A DNA stretch of 34,081 nucleotides, taken from assembly GCA_964393895.1 (NCBI GenBank), contig CAYMWP010000034.1:1-34081 (forward strand), given 5' to 3'. The first letter of the stretch is position 1; each line of letters begins with the position of its first letter. Made by a program: the position numbers and the translations under genes. Below the pieces are notes generated by a model that was not told the DNA's origin, made no database searches, and saw only the letters and a list, made by a program, of their open reading frames with translations. This document shows positions 7,391 through 15,922 of this stretch, one piece after another. This DNA comes from B4-G1 sp964393895. Its GTDB lineage: Bacteria > Chloroflexota > Anaerolineae > B4-G1.

Positions 7391-8662
7391 ATGAAGAACA
7401 ACAAGCACCTATGGATCGTCCTGGCTCTGACACTGGCGATATTGAGCGCCTGCGGCAAGGGCGAGGAACCACCAGTCCCAACACCGGTACCGGCGACACC
7501 TAAACCTGTCGCCACTCCTACTCCATCGGCTGACGATCATATGGATCAGGGAATGGAGTACGTCGAACAAGGCGCATACGAGGAAGCTATCGCCGAGTTC
7601 GAAAGAGCCATCGAGCTCGAACCGGACAACCCGGGCGCCCGTCGCAACCTGGGCACCGTCTACATAGAGCTAACCCAGTGGGAAGAAGCCGCCGCCGCTT
7701 ACGAAAAAGCCATCGAACTTGACCCCGACTTTGGCGAGGCCTACGGCGATCTGGTAGGCGCTTATTTTTACCTGGATAGAATCCCAGAGGCGCTCGAGGC
7801 CGGCGAGAAAGCCGTCGAACTGGCCCCCGATTATGCCACGGCGCACAACAATTTGGGAGCCGTGTATGCCAATCAAGGCGATCTGGAGGCAGCTATTGCC
7901 GAGTGGGAGCAAGCCATCGAGCTCGACCCCAGCGATCCTATGCCGCACAACAACCTCGGGATCGTCTACAGGCAGCAGGGCGAGTTCGACATGGCTATCG
8001 CCGCATACAAGAAGGCCATCGAGCTTGATCCCAATTACGCCCTGGCCCACTTCAACCTGGGGCTAGTTTACGCTCAGCAAGACATGGCAGACGAGGCCAT
8101 AATCGAATTCGAGACCTACCTTCAACTGCGGCCCAATGCCCCAGACAGGGAAAAGGTGGAAGGGTGGATCGCCGAATTGGAAGGCCAGGGCACCGAATAC
8201 GTCAACGCCAGTGGCGGCTATGGCCTGTACTATCCCAAGGACTGGTACTATTCCGAGGACGGAACACGAGTCGGCCTCGCCGAGAGCCAGAAAGCCTACG
8301 AGGCGTCCTCTCTAGAATCGCCGTTGGTCACGCTGCTCGCCATGCCACTGGCCCAAACGGCCCAGAACTTTGGTCTGGCAGAGACTGCCGCCCCAGCCGA
8401 GTTCCTCCAGGTGATGACCGGGAGAGTCGAGGCGGAGGTAGCAGAGATGGAGAACGTTCAGATCGCCGGCTATCCGGGCGCGGTCGCCGCCACCTCTGGT
8501 ACTGTGATGGATTCGCCCTATAAAGGCAACATGATCATGATCCTGGTGGAGGATCGGATTTTCCTCGCCGAGGCCATAGCCCCACCCGATCAGTGGGACG
8601 CTTTTCGCCCCACGTTTGTGGACATGATCAACAGCCTATTCTTTTTCCCACCACAGGAATGA
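7391..8662 (+). CDS. TPR-repeat lipoprotein with C-terminal PsbP/DUF1795-like domain
   Basis: A 423-residue lipoprotein. The signal peptide ends in LSAC, with Cys21 as the lipidated residue, followed by a Pro/Thr linker. Six consecutive tetratricopeptide repeats (about residues 50-255, pattern A..NLG.VY...G....AI....KAIELDP) form a protein-binding solenoid. The last ~150 residues begin with GYGLYYPKDWYYSE, a pattern seen in PsbP/DUF1795-like lipoprotein domains; I hold that assignment loosely. I chose ATG 7391 because AAGGAG lies about 10 nt upstream and the signal peptide starts there; the open frame reaches 7310 but is not supported. It may work with the kinase encoded just before it, which is inference from proximity only. 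Confidence 0.88.
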   Translation: MKNNKHLWIVLALTLAILSACGKGEEPPVPTPVPATPKPVATPTPSADDHMDQGMEYVEQGAYEEAIAEFERAIELEPDNPGARRNLGTVYIELTQWEEAAAAYEKAIELDPDFGEAYGDLVGAYFYLDRIPEALEAGEKAVELAPDYATAHNNLGAVYANQGDLEAAIAEWEQAIELDPSDPMPHNNLGIVYRQQGEFDMAIAAYKKAIELDPNYALAHFNLGLVYAQQDMADEAIIEFETYLQLRPNAPDREKVEGWIAELEGQGTEYVNASGGYGLYYPKDWYYSEDGTRVGLAESQKAYEASSLESPLVTLLAMPLAQTAQNFGLAETAAPAEFLQVMTGRVEAEVAEMENVQIAGYPGAVAATSGTVMDSPYKGNMIMILVEDRIFLAEAIAPPDQWDAFRPTFVDMINSLFFFPPQE

Positions 8663-8714
8663 GCGACTGAGCCGCCCCTCCCGAAGGCACCGCCAGATCA
8701 TTCATTGCCGGGCC

Positions 8715-8865
8715 TAGGGCAATCGCCTTTATAAATTTTCGAGTGCTAGACCTCCGAGGTTTACGAAATAATGTCTCTCTGAGCATGCTCTGTGCGTATG
8801 AAACGCGTCTTTGAGACGAATGTACGGCCAAAACCTCGGAGGTCTGGATAAAAGCGATTACCCTA
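8715..8865. mobile_element. MITE-like element with nested terminal inverted repeats and flanking direct repeat
   Basis: About 151 bp without an ORF. The outer inverted repeat TAGGGCAATCGCCTTTAT (8715-8732) matches the complement of 8848-8865 at 16 of 18 positions. An inner perfect 15-bp inverted repeat is AGACCTCCGAGGTTT (8748-8762) and AAACCTCGGAGGTCT (8831-8845). CGGGCC occurs on both sides (8709-8714 and 8867-8872) as a possible target-site duplication. The inner arms belong to the AGACC-N5-GGTTT family. With the recO promoter it fills the 314-bp gap between the lipoprotein and recO genes. Confidence 0.75.
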
Positions 8866-8928
8866 CCGGGCCTTTGGGAGGCTGATCTCCCAATCCGTGA
8901 CAACTCTGGCCGCTTACTTTCTCTCTGG

Positions 8929-8956
8929 TTGCGCCCCATCATCCCAATGGTATAAT
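8929..8956 (+). promoter_or_regulatory. Sigma70-like promoter of recO
   Basis: TTGCGC (8929-8934), 16-bp spacer, TATAAT (8951-8956). Transcription would start near 8963, giving a leader of about 14 nt that still holds the AGGAGAGG ribosome-binding site (8965-8972). The trmI promoter has the same hexamers and spacing. Confidence 0.7.
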
Positions 8957-8976
8957 GGCGCACCAGGAGAGGAAAT

Positions 8977-9774
8977 GTGAGCAGACTCTACCGCACCGCA
9001 GGCATAGTGCTGCGCCGCCGCGAACAAGGCGACGCTGACCGCGTCCTGACCCTGTGCACCCCGCAGGGCAAAATAGACGTCCTCGCCAAAGGAGCGCGCA
9101 AGTTGCGCAGCCGCAAAGCGGGGCACATTGAACTCTTCGCCCACTCCAACTTTGTGCTCTCGCAGGTGCCCCACTACTGGGACATCATCAGCCAGGCCGA
9201 GACGGTCGAACCGCACGCCCCATTGCGCGACGATCTGCTGCGCGGAGCCTACGCTCGCTACTCTGTCGAGTTGCTCGACCGTTTCTTCACCGAGGGAGAG
9301 GGCGGGCAGGCACTCTTCGACCTGCTCGACCACACGCTCACCTGGCTGTGCAAGGACGACGACCCCGATCTGAGCGTCCGCTTCTACGAGCAGCACCTGC
9401 TGGGGCTGGCGGGCTTTCGTCCAGAGCTGTTCCAATGCGTGGGCGAGCATCAGGGCCAGGTCCCGCTGCGGCCCTTGGAAACAATACCGATAGAGGAGAA
9501 CCGGCCCTACGGCTTTGACCCTGAGCGCGGCGGGGCGCTGTGCCGCGAGTGTTACGCCGAACGCGCGGCCCCGCAAAAGATCGCGCCCATTTCGCCCAAT
9601 GGATTGTGGTTTCTGCAAGAGTGCCAGCGCGGGCCGTATTCTCGGTTGCGGGCGCAGCCCGTCGCGGCGGCGCTGCACGCCGAGGCGGAGCGGGTGATGC
9701 AGCACTATATCACCTACCACCTGGAGCGGGGCGTGAGGTCGGGCGCGTTCCTGCGCCGACTGAGAGAAATATAG
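8977..9774 (+). CDS. recO: DNA repair protein RecO
   Basis: A 265-residue RecO, the mediator that helps load RecA onto SSB-coated DNA in the RecFOR pathway. The N-terminal OB-fold is clear (YRTAGIVLRRREQGDADRVLTL, then GKIDVLAKGARK). The helical C-terminal region holds the zinc-site remnant: Cys154, then Glu157-His158 where the second Cys would normally be, and CREC (189-192). The zinc site is therefore altered or uses His. Start is GTG 8977, supported by AGGAGAGG directly upstream and a good promoter. Length is normal for the family. The MscS gene follows 26 bp after the stop. Confidence 0.93.
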   Translation: MSRLYRTAGIVLRRREQGDADRVLTLCTPQGKIDVLAKGARKLRSRKAGHIELFAHSNFVLSQVPHYWDIISQAETVEPHAPLRDDLLRGAYARYSVELLDRFFTEGEGGQALFDLLDHTLTWLCKDDDPDLSVRFYEQHLLGLAGFRPELFQCVGEHQGQVPLRPLETIPIEENRPYGFDPERGGALCRECYAERAAPQKIAPISPNGLWFLQECQRGPYSRLRAQPVAAALHAEAERVMQHYITYHLERGVRSGAFLRRLREI

Positions 9775-9800
9775 CTATAATTGATAACGTCACAACCTGG

Positions 9801-10994
9801 ATGGATCTGAACCCGGCGCTGTCGCCTTGGATGTTGAGCGGCGCGGCGGTGATCGTGAGCCTGGTGATGTTCTTGATCACCCGCTACCTTATCGCCCGCG
9901 CCCTGGTATACCTGGCCAAGCGCACTGAAAACAAATATGACGACATCGTGGTGGAAGAGTTGCGGCCGTTCCGCTTTGCCTGGATCGCGCCGCTGCTGGT
10001 GATCTACTACTTTGCCGCCCTGCTACCGGAGGCCGCCGAGATCATCCGGCAGGTCGCATTGTTCCTGATCCTCTGGCTGGTGGTGCTCACCATCAACTCG
10101 TTGCTCAACGCGGTGAACTCTATTTACGAAGCCAGCAGCTTTTACCGCGGCCAGTCCATCCAGGACTACCTGGACCTGGCAAAGGTTATCCTGATCGTAG
10201 TGGGCATCGTCATAACGGTCTCGCTGTTCACGGGCCAGTCGCCGGTGGTGTTGTTGAGTGGGCTGGGCGCCCTGACGGCCGTACTGCTGCTCATTTTCCG
10301 CGACACGCTGCTCTCGTTCGTGGCCAGCGTGCAGATCCAATCCAACGACCTGGTGAAGGAGGGCGACTGGATCGAGGTGCCATCCTACGAGGCGGACGGC
10401 GACATAGTCAACATCACGTTGTACACGGTAAAGGTCCAGAACTGGGACAAGACCATCACAATGATCCCGACGCACAAGCTGCTGGAGACCCCCTACAAGA
10501 ACTGGCGAGGTATGCAGGAGAGCGGCGGGCGGCGCATCAAGCGCGCCATCTACATTGACCTGAACAGCATCAAATTCTGCGACCGGGAGATGATCGAGTG
10601 CTTCAGAAAGATCGATCTTACCAGAGAGTATATGGATGACTGCCTGGCCGACTTTGACGGGAGCCAGGACGATTCATCCAACGGGCAACAGATCACCAAT
10701 ATGGGCGTATTCCAGGAATATGTGATCAATTATCTGAAAAGCCGGGCGGACGTTCACCACGAGGGAATGACCCTGCTAGTGCGTCAGCTTGCCCCTGGCC
10801 CGAGCGGCCTGCCGCTAGAGATATATGTGTTCACCAAGACGGTGGTGTGGACGGAATACGAGGCCATCCAGGCCAACATCTTTGATCACCTGGTGGCGGC
10901 GGTACCCCAATTCGACCTGCGGGTGTTCCAGCAACCGACGGGGGCGGACTTCCAGGCGCTGGCAGGCTCGACCAGCCACACAGGGGAGCTTTGA
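9801..10994 (+). CDS. MscS-family mechanosensitive channel, YbdG-like
   Basis: A 397-residue small-conductance mechanosensitive channel. Hydrophobic segments lie near residues 11-38, 60-75, 82-102 and 127-145. The pore-helix region LLSGLGALTAVLLLIFRDTLLSFVAS (about 151-176) is followed by the MscS beta domain (NDLVKEGDWIEVPS) and PTHKL. The large C-terminal domain with GMTLLVRQLAPGPSGLPLEIYVFT and WTEYEAIQANIFDHL matches the YbdG branch. It releases solutes on hypo-osmotic shock. The frame is open back to 9540 but overlaps recO. ATG 9801 is chosen because it precedes the first helix; it lacks a clear Shine-Dalgarno. TATAAT at 9776-9781 could be an internal -10 box, without a good -35. Confidence 0.9.
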   Translation: MDLNPALSPWMLSGAAVIVSLVMFLITRYLIARALVYLAKRTENKYDDIVVEELRPFRFAWIAPLLVIYYFAALLPEAAEIIRQVALFLILWLVVLTINSLLNAVNSIYEASSFYRGQSIQDYLDLAKVILIVVGIVITVSLFTGQSPVVLLSGLGALTAVLLLIFRDTLLSFVASVQIQSNDLVKEGDWIEVPSYEADGDIVNITLYTVKVQNWDKTITMIPTHKLLETPYKNWRGMQESGGRRIKRAIYIDLNSIKFCDREMIECFRKIDLTREYMDDCLADFDGSQDDSSNGQQITNMGVFQEYVINYLKSRADVHHEGMTLLVRQLAPGPSGLPLEIYVFTKTVVWTEYEAIQANIFDHLVAAVPQFDLRVFQQPTGADFQALAGSTSHTGEL

Positions 10995-11004
10995 CGAGGT
11001 CGGT

Positions 11005-11220
11005 ATGGTAACCTGTCCCTGGTGCGGCATGCACTTGGGCGTCGAGCCTGGTCAGAAGGTCCAAGTCATCCTCTACAACAACCGCATTGAGATAATCCCC
11101 GTGCGCCCCGTTCGGGAATCACGCGGATTCCTCAAGGGCGTTGATACGTCCGTCGAGAGAGAAACAGAGGGCGCGGATTTCGAAACCATTCCAGGAGTAA
11201 AGTACATCAAAAAAGCATGA
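11005..11220 (+). CDS. Small AbrB/SpoVT-like protein with altered N-terminus
   Basis: A 71-residue protein. The part from LGVEPGQKVQVILYNNRIEII to RPVRESRGFLKGVD closely fits the AbrB/MazE-type swapped-hairpin antitoxin domain, where the usual start would be VTIPxxVRexLG. Here that start reads MVTCPWCGMHLG, one residue shorter and with a CxxC. This could be real divergence, a zinc-binding variant, or a decayed N-terminus. No PIN-domain (VapC) or other toxin gene follows; the gene overlaps glyQS. It lies 10 bp after the MscS stop, with no strong ribosome-binding site. It may be an orphan regulator or a remnant. Confidence 0.55.
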   Translation: MVTCPWCGMHLGVEPGQKVQVILYNNRIEIIPVRPVRESRGFLKGVDTSVERETEGADFETIPGVKYIKKA

Positions 11221-11234
11221 GCAGGAGAAAACAA

Positions 11235-14200
11235 TTGACCCAACCACTATCCTTCCAACAAGTCATCCTCCGCCTGCAACAGTTCTGGGCGGAGAACGGC
11301 TGCCTGATCTGGCAGCCCTACAGCGAAAAGGTCGGCGCGGGGACGATGAACCCCGCCACCGTTCTGCGCGTGCTGGGGCCAGAGCCCTGGAACGTGGGCT
11401 ATGTTGAGCCATCCTACCGGCCCGACGACGGCCGTTTTGGCGATAACCCCAACCGCATGCAGATGCACACCCAGTTCCAGATCATCCTCAAGCCCGACCC
11501 CGGCAATCCGCAGGAGCTGTACCTGGAGAGCCTGTACGCGCTGGGCATCAACCGCGCAGAGCACGACATCCGCTTTGTCGAGGACAACTGGGAAAGCCCC
11601 GCCCTGGGGGCCTGGGGGCTGGGCTGGGAGGTCTGGCTGGACGGGCTGGAAATCACCCAGTTCACCTACTTTCAGCAGGCGGGCGGCTTTCCCCTCGACC
11701 CGGTCTCGGTCGAGATCACCTATGGGCTGGAGCGGATCGTGATGGCACTCCAGGGTACACGCTCGGTCTGGGAGATTGACTGGGACGGCGCGCACACCTA
11801 CGGCGACGTCCTGCTCCAGCCCGAGATAGAGCACTGCCGCTACGATTTTGAGCTGGCCGACGTGGAGCGGCTGGCCCAGATGTACGACCTCTTCGAGGCC
11901 GAGGCGCGCAGTTGCCTGGAGGCCGGGCTGGTCACCCCTGCCCACGATTACGTCCTGCGCTGCTCCCACACCTTTAACCTGCTCGACACGCGCGGCGCTA
12001 TCGGCGTGACCGAGCGGGCCACCTACTTTCGCCGCATGCGCGATCTCTCTCGCCAAGTGGCGGTGGCCTACGCCGAGCAACGGCAGCGCATGGAGTATCC
12101 CTGGCTGGCGGAGGAGCGAGGGAGCAAGGGAGCGGAGGAGCAGAGGAGTAGCCTCTTGCCCCTCAAAGAACCCGCCTCCCTGCTCCTGGAAATTGGGACC
12201 GAAGAGTTGCCTGCTGGTGATTTGGACGATGCTATTGCTCAGTTACGCGACCTGGCCCCGGCCCATCTGGCGGCAGCGCGGCTCGACCACGACGACCTGC
12301 GCGTGCTGGGCACTCCCCGCCGGCTGGCGGTGATCGTCGAAGGGCTGGCCCCGCGCCAGCGACCGGTCGAGGAACTGGTAAAAGGGCCGCCAGCGCGCGT
12401 CGCCTTTGACGCGGCAGGCCAGCCGACCAGGGCCGCCCAGGGGTTCGCCCACAAGCAGGGCGTGAGCGTGGACGAGTTGCAGACGCAAGAGATAGAGGGC
12501 GGCGAGTACGTGGTCGCCGTCCGGCGCGAGGAGGGCCAACCGGCCGCCGAGGTGCTGATCACACTGCTGCCCGAGCTGATCGCCGGGCTGCGCTTTGGCA
12601 AGAGCATGCGCTGGAACGCGAGCGGCGTCGCCTTCTCCCGGCCCGTCCGCTGGCTGGTGGCACTGCTGGGCGACGGGGTGATTCCCTTTGAATACGCTGG
12701 CGTCGCCAGTGGCCGCACCAGCCGGGGGGTGCGCCCGCAAGGCTCCCCCGAATTCGAAATCGCGCGGGCGGACAATTACCTGGCGCTGCTGTCTCAGCAT
12801 CACGTCGTGGCCGACCCCGCAGAGCGGCGCGCCGCCATCGGTGAGCAGGCCCAGGCGCTGGCCCAAAGTGTGGGCGGCCACATCCCCGACGACCCGGCCC
12901 TGCTAAACGAGGTCGCAAACCTGGTCGAGCAGCCCACCCCCCTCCTGGGCCGTTTTGAGGAGGAATATCTCAAACTGCCCGCCGACGTGCTCGTCGCGGT
13001 GATGAAAAAACACCAGCGCTACTTTCCTGTGGTGGACAAAGAGGGCAATCTGCTCCCCTACTTTGTCGTCGTGCGCAACGGAGGGAGCGAGCACGTGGAC
13101 GTGGTGCGCCACGGCAACGAGGAGGTCATCCGCGCCCGCTTTGCCGACGCCGACTACTTTTACCGCGAGGACGCCAAGAAATCACTCCAGGAATTCCTGC
13201 CCCGCCTGGGCACGCTCACCTTCCAGGAACAACTCGGCTCGATGCTGGACAAGACCCATCGCTTGGAGCAACTGGTTCCCCAACTGGCCGAGATGGTCGG
13301 ACTGAGCGCCCAAGAGACGGAAACCGCCCAACGGGCGGCACACCTCTGCAAAGCCGACCTGGCGACCAAGATGGTGGTCGAGATGACCAGCCTGCAAGGG
13401 GTGATGGGGCGCGAGTACGCTCTCAAGTCTGGGGAAAGCTCAGCCGTGGCCGAGGCGATCTTTGAGCACTATCTGCCCCGCTTCGCCGGCGACGCGTCGC
13501 CGCAGGGTCGCGCTGGGCTGGTCGCCGGGATGGCCAATCGGCTCGACAGCCTGGCGGGCCTCTTCGCCGTCGGGCTGGCCCCCACCGGCTCGTCCGATCC
13601 CTACCACCTGCGGCGGGACGCGCTCGGCCTGGTGCAGAACCTGCTCGCCCACCAGCTCCCCTTCTCGGTGCGAGAGGGATTGGCGGCGGCAGCCCGCCTG
13701 CTGCCGGTCGAGGTCTCTGAGGAGACGCTGGCGGCCGCGCTCGACTTTGTCGTCGAGCGGCTGCGGGCCGCCCTGCGCGGGACCACCGCAAGCGGCGGGT
13801 TGGGATTCCGCTTCGACGTGGTAGACAGCGTGCTGGCGGCGCGGGGCGACGATCCCTTCCGCGCCCACCAGGCGGTAGAGGAACTCTCCCGCTGGATAAC
13901 CCGCGCCGACTGGCCCCGCATCCTGGATAACTATGCTCGCTGCGTGCGCATCACCCGCGACCTGCCGCAGCGGCTTCCGCTGGCCCCGGCTCGCTTCGCG
14001 CAACCCGCCGAGGAGGAGCTTTACGCGGCTTACCAGGAGGCCCGGGCCCAAGTCACGCCAGAGAGCACGGTGGACGAGTTCCTCACCGCCTTCCTGCCGC
14101 TGGTGGACGTGATTGACGGCTACTTTGCCAGGGAATCGGGGGTGCTGGTGATGGCGGAGGAGCGGGCGTTGCGGGAGAACCGGTTGGCCCAATTGCAGCA

Positions 14201-14255
14201 CATAGCCGCGCTGGCCGAGGGCATCGTGGATCTGAGCCGACTGGAGGGGTTCTAA
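11235..14255 (+). CDS. glyQS: Fused glycyl-tRNA synthetase, alpha and beta subunits (GlyQS)
   Basis: A single chain of about 1006 residues that charges tRNA-Gly with glycine. The alpha part (about 1-295) has the class II signatures VGAGTMNPATVLRVLGPEPW, NPNRMQMHTQFQ and DIRFVEDNWESPALGAWGLGWEVWLDG. The beta part starts at LLLEIGTEELPAGD and ends in the anticodon-binding region VLVMAEERALRENRLAQL. In many bacteria these are separate subunits (alpha2beta2); fusions are known in some phyla. I prefer TTG 11235 because AGGAG sits 7 nt before it. ATG 11217, which overlaps the upstream stop as ATGA and has no Shine-Dalgarno, is the alternative and adds six residues. The linker between the parts carries an 8-bp word array. 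A terminator follows 30 bp after the stop. Confidence 0.96.
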   Translation: MTQPLSFQQVILRLQQFWAENGCLIWQPYSEKVGAGTMNPATVLRVLGPEPWNVGYVEPSYRPDDGRFGDNPNRMQMHTQFQIILKPDPGNPQELYLESLYALGINRAEHDIRFVEDNWESPALGAWGLGWEVWLDGLEITQFTYFQQAGGFPLDPVSVEITYGLERIVMALQGTRSVWEIDWDGAHTYGDVLLQPEIEHCRYDFELADVERLAQMYDLFEAEARSCLEAGLVTPAHDYVLRCSHTFNLLDTRGAIGVTERATYFRRMRDLSRQVAVAYAEQRQRMEYPWLAEERGSKGAEEQRSSLLPLKEPASLLLEIGTEELPAGDLDDAIAQLRDLAPAHLAAARLDHDDLRVLGTPRRLAVIVEGLAPRQRPVEELVKGPPARVAFDAAGQPTRAAQGFAHKQGVSVDELQTQEIEGGEYVVAVRREEGQPAAEVLITLLPELIAGLRFGKSMRWNASGVAFSRPVRWLVALLGDGVIPFEYAGVASGRTSRGVRPQGSPEFEIARADNYLALLSQHHVVADPAERRAAIGEQAQALAQSVGGHIPDDPALLNEVANLVEQPTPLLGRFEEEYLKLPADVLVAVMKKHQRYFPVVDKEGNLLPYFVVVRNGGSEHVDVVRHGNEEVIRARFADADYFYREDAKKSLQEFLPRLGTLTFQEQLGSMLDKTHRLEQLVPQLAEMVGLSAQETETAQRAAHLCKADLATKMVVEMTSLQGVMGREYALKSGESSAVAEAIFEHYLPRFAGDASPQGRAGLVAGMANRLDSLAGLFAVGLAPTGSSDPYHLRRDALGLVQNLLAHQLPFSVREGLAAAARLLPVEVSEETLAAALDFVVERLRAALRGTTASGGLGFRFDVVDSVLAARGDDPFRAHQAVEELSRWITRADWPRILDNYARCVRITRDLPQRLPLAPARFAQPAEEELYAAYQEARAQVTPESTVDEFLTAFLPLVDVIDGYFARESGVLVMAEERALRENRLAQLQHIAALAEGIVDLSRLEGF
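12113..12152 (+). repeat. Array F: GGAGCRRG-type x5 (8-bp period) in the GlyQS linker
   Basis: Five 8-bp units (GGAGCGAG, GGAGCAAG, GGAGCGGA, GGAGCAGA, GGAGTAGC) encode a polar stretch (ERGSKGAEEQRSS) exactly between the alpha and beta parts of the synthetase. Confidence 0.85.
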
Positions 14256-14282
14256 CGCGGTGCGGCGGAAGCCCTCCCCAAC

Positions 14283-14323
14283 AAAAAAGCCTCCCATCGG
14301 CGCAAGCCGACGGGAGGCTTCTA
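14283..14323. terminator. Bidirectional rho-independent terminator between glyQS and livF
   Basis: Stem GCCTCCC (14289-14295) with GGGAGGC (14312-14318) and an inner stem CGGC/GCCG around a GCAA tetraloop. An A6 run lies on the left (14283-14288), giving a U-run for the minus-strand liv transcript; the plus side has only a short TT. It ends two convergent transcripts and should be stronger for the minus strand. Confidence 0.85.
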
Positions 14324-14335
14324 CTCGTTGACTCG

Positions 14336-15049
14336 CTACTCCATCCCCAGGTAAGCCTTCTGCACCATCGAGTTCTGCCGCAGTCCATCGGCCGTGTCGT
14401 GTAGGACGATCTCGCCCGTCTGGAGCACATAGCCCCGGCCGGCAACCTGAAGCGCCATATTGGCGTTCTGTTCGACAAGCAGGATCGTCGTCCCCTCACG
14501 ATTGATCTCTACGATCGTATCGAAAACGTCTTCCACCAAGACAGGCGCCAGTCCCATCGAAGGCTCGTCCATCAGCAAAAGGCGTGGGCGCGCCATCAGA
14601 GCGCGGGCGGTGGCCAACATCTGCTGCTCGCCCCCACTCAGAGTTCCTCCCACCTGGCTTCTCCGCTCTTTGAGACGGGGAAAGAGCATAAAGACGCGTT
14701 CCAGATCATCGGCAATGGCAGCGTGGTCACTACGGGAGTAAGCGCCCAGATCCAGGTTTTCGGCGACGGTCAGCTTGGCAAAGATGCCTCGCCCCTCCGG
14801 CACCATGGCCACGCCCTTGTAGACGACGTTGTGGGCTTTGTAAGTGGCCAGGTCTTCCCCTTCGAGAGTGACCCGGCCCTGGCTTGGGCTGAGTAACCCA
14901 CAGATCGTGCGCAGAGTCGTCGTCTTGCCGGCGCCGTTGGCGCCGATCAGGGTCACGATTTCGCCTTCCTCGACGGTGAGTGAGACCCCTTTCAAGGCGT
15001 GGATATTGCCATAGTAGGTGTGTACGTTATCAACTTCTAGCATTGGCAT
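14336..15049 (-). CDS. livF: Branched-chain amino acid-type ABC transporter ATP-binding protein LivF
   Basis: A 237-residue ABC ATPase of the LivF type, one of two nucleotide-binding subunits of a hydrophobic amino acid importer. Walker A is GANGAGKTT, the signature is LSGGEQQ, and Walker B is LLLMDEPSMGLAP, followed by H-loop-region residues LLVEQNA as typical for LivF (Gln/Asn instead of His). The start ATG 15049 is preceded by AAGGAG at 8 nt. It is the last gene of the five-gene liv cluster and ends before the bidirectional terminator. The actual substrate of the importer cannot be read from sequence. Confidence 0.93.
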   Translation of the reverse strand: MPMLEVDNVHTYYGNIHALKGVSLTVEEGEIVTLIGANGAGKTTTLRTICGLLSPSQGRVTLEGEDLATYKAHNVVYKGVAMVPEGRGIFAKLTVAENLDLGAYSRSDHAAIADDLERVFMLFPRLKERRSQVGGTLSGGEQQMLATARALMARPRLLLMDEPSMGLAPVLVEDVFDTIVEINREGTTILLVEQNANMALQVAGRGYVLQTGEIVLHDTADGLRQNSMVQKAYLGME

Positions 15050-15065
15050 AAAAGTTACTCCTTGG

Positions 15066-15099
15066 AGACCCTAAAGGTTTCAGAAAACCTTTAGGGTTT
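15066..15099. repeat. Palindrome P2 between livF and livG (AGACC-N5-GGTTT family)
   Basis: Arms ACCCTAAAGGTTT (15068-15080) and AAACCTTTAGGGT (15085-15097) are perfect 13-bp complements around a CAGA loop. The full left arm AGACCCTAAAGGTTT fits the family consensus. It lies in the 58-bp spacer between livG and livF and may act as an mRNA-stabilising or partial termination hairpin. Confidence 0.85.
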
Positions 15100-15107
15100 G
15101 TGTGTAG

Positions 15108-15902
15108 TTACTCCTGGCCAGTGGCAAAACCAGTGGCAGCGCCACGTCCGAGGTAGGCTTCGATCACGCGCGGGTTGCGCTGGATCTCCTCCGGGGTGCC
15201 TTCGGCGATCTTGCTTCCAAAATCAATCACCGTCACCCGCTCAGAGATGCCCATCACCACGCGCATGTCGTGCTCAATCAACAGAACGGTGAGTCCAAGC
15301 TCGTCCCGTAGCCGGCGGATGAAACCCATCATCACGTTGGATTCTTGGGGGTTCATACCCGCCGTCGGCTCGTCGAGCAACAACAGCGTGGGCTTGCCGG
15401 CCAGAGCACGCCCGATCTCCAAACGGCGCTGGTCGCCGTAGGGCAGATTCTTTGCCAGGAGGTCTCCTTTGCCCACCAGGCCGACGAACCGGAGCAGATC
15501 GAGAGCTTCCTCCACCGCGTGTTCCTCTTCCTCTCGCGTGCCCTTTGTACCGATGACGGCTCCGACCCAACCGCGTCTCAGTTGCGGCTCCATACCGACC
15601 AGAATGTTCTCGATAGCCGTCATATTGGCAAAGAGGCGGATGTTCTGGTAGGTGCGCGTGATGCCCAGGCGAGCGATCCGGTCCGGCGACCGCCCGTTCA
15701 ACATGTGGCCGTTGAACCAAATCTCGCCTTCGTCAAAGCCATAGAAACCGGTCACACAGTTGAAGAAAGTGGTCTTACCCGCGCCGTTTGGCCCAATGAT
15801 GCTGACGATAGAGTGCTCGGGCACCTGAAAGTCAAACGTGTTGACCGCTGTCAGGCCGCCGAAGCGTTTAGTAACTTGTGTGGAAGTAAGAATAGTAGTC
15901 AT
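15108..15902 (-). CDS. livG: Branched-chain amino acid-type ABC transporter ATP-binding protein LivG
   Basis: A 264-residue ABC ATPase. Walker A is GPNGAGKTT, the signature region is LPYGDQRRLEIGRAL (the LivG variant of the LSGGQ motif), Walker B is LLLLDEPTAGMNP and the H-loop is LLIEHDM. The insertion after Walker A and the C-terminal IAEGTPEEIQRNPRVIEAYLG are typical of LivG. The ATG follows AGAGGA. It pairs with LivF to drive the LivH/LivM permease. The gap to livM is 20 bp, so it is operonic. Confidence 0.94.
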   Translation of the reverse strand: MTTILTSTQVTKRFGGLTAVNTFDFQVPEHSIVSIIGPNGAGKTTFFNCVTGFYGFDEGEIWFNGHMLNGRSPDRIARLGITRTYQNIRLFANMTAIENILVGMEPQLRRGWVGAVIGTKGTREEEEHAVEEALDLLRFVGLVGKGDLLAKNLPYGDQRRLEIGRALAGKPTLLLLDEPTAGMNPQESNVMMGFIRRLRDELGLTVLLIEHDMRVVMGISERVTVIDFGSKIAEGTPEEIQRNPRVIEAYLGRGAATGFATGQE

Positions 15903-15922
15903 GGGCTTTATCCTCTCGCGGG

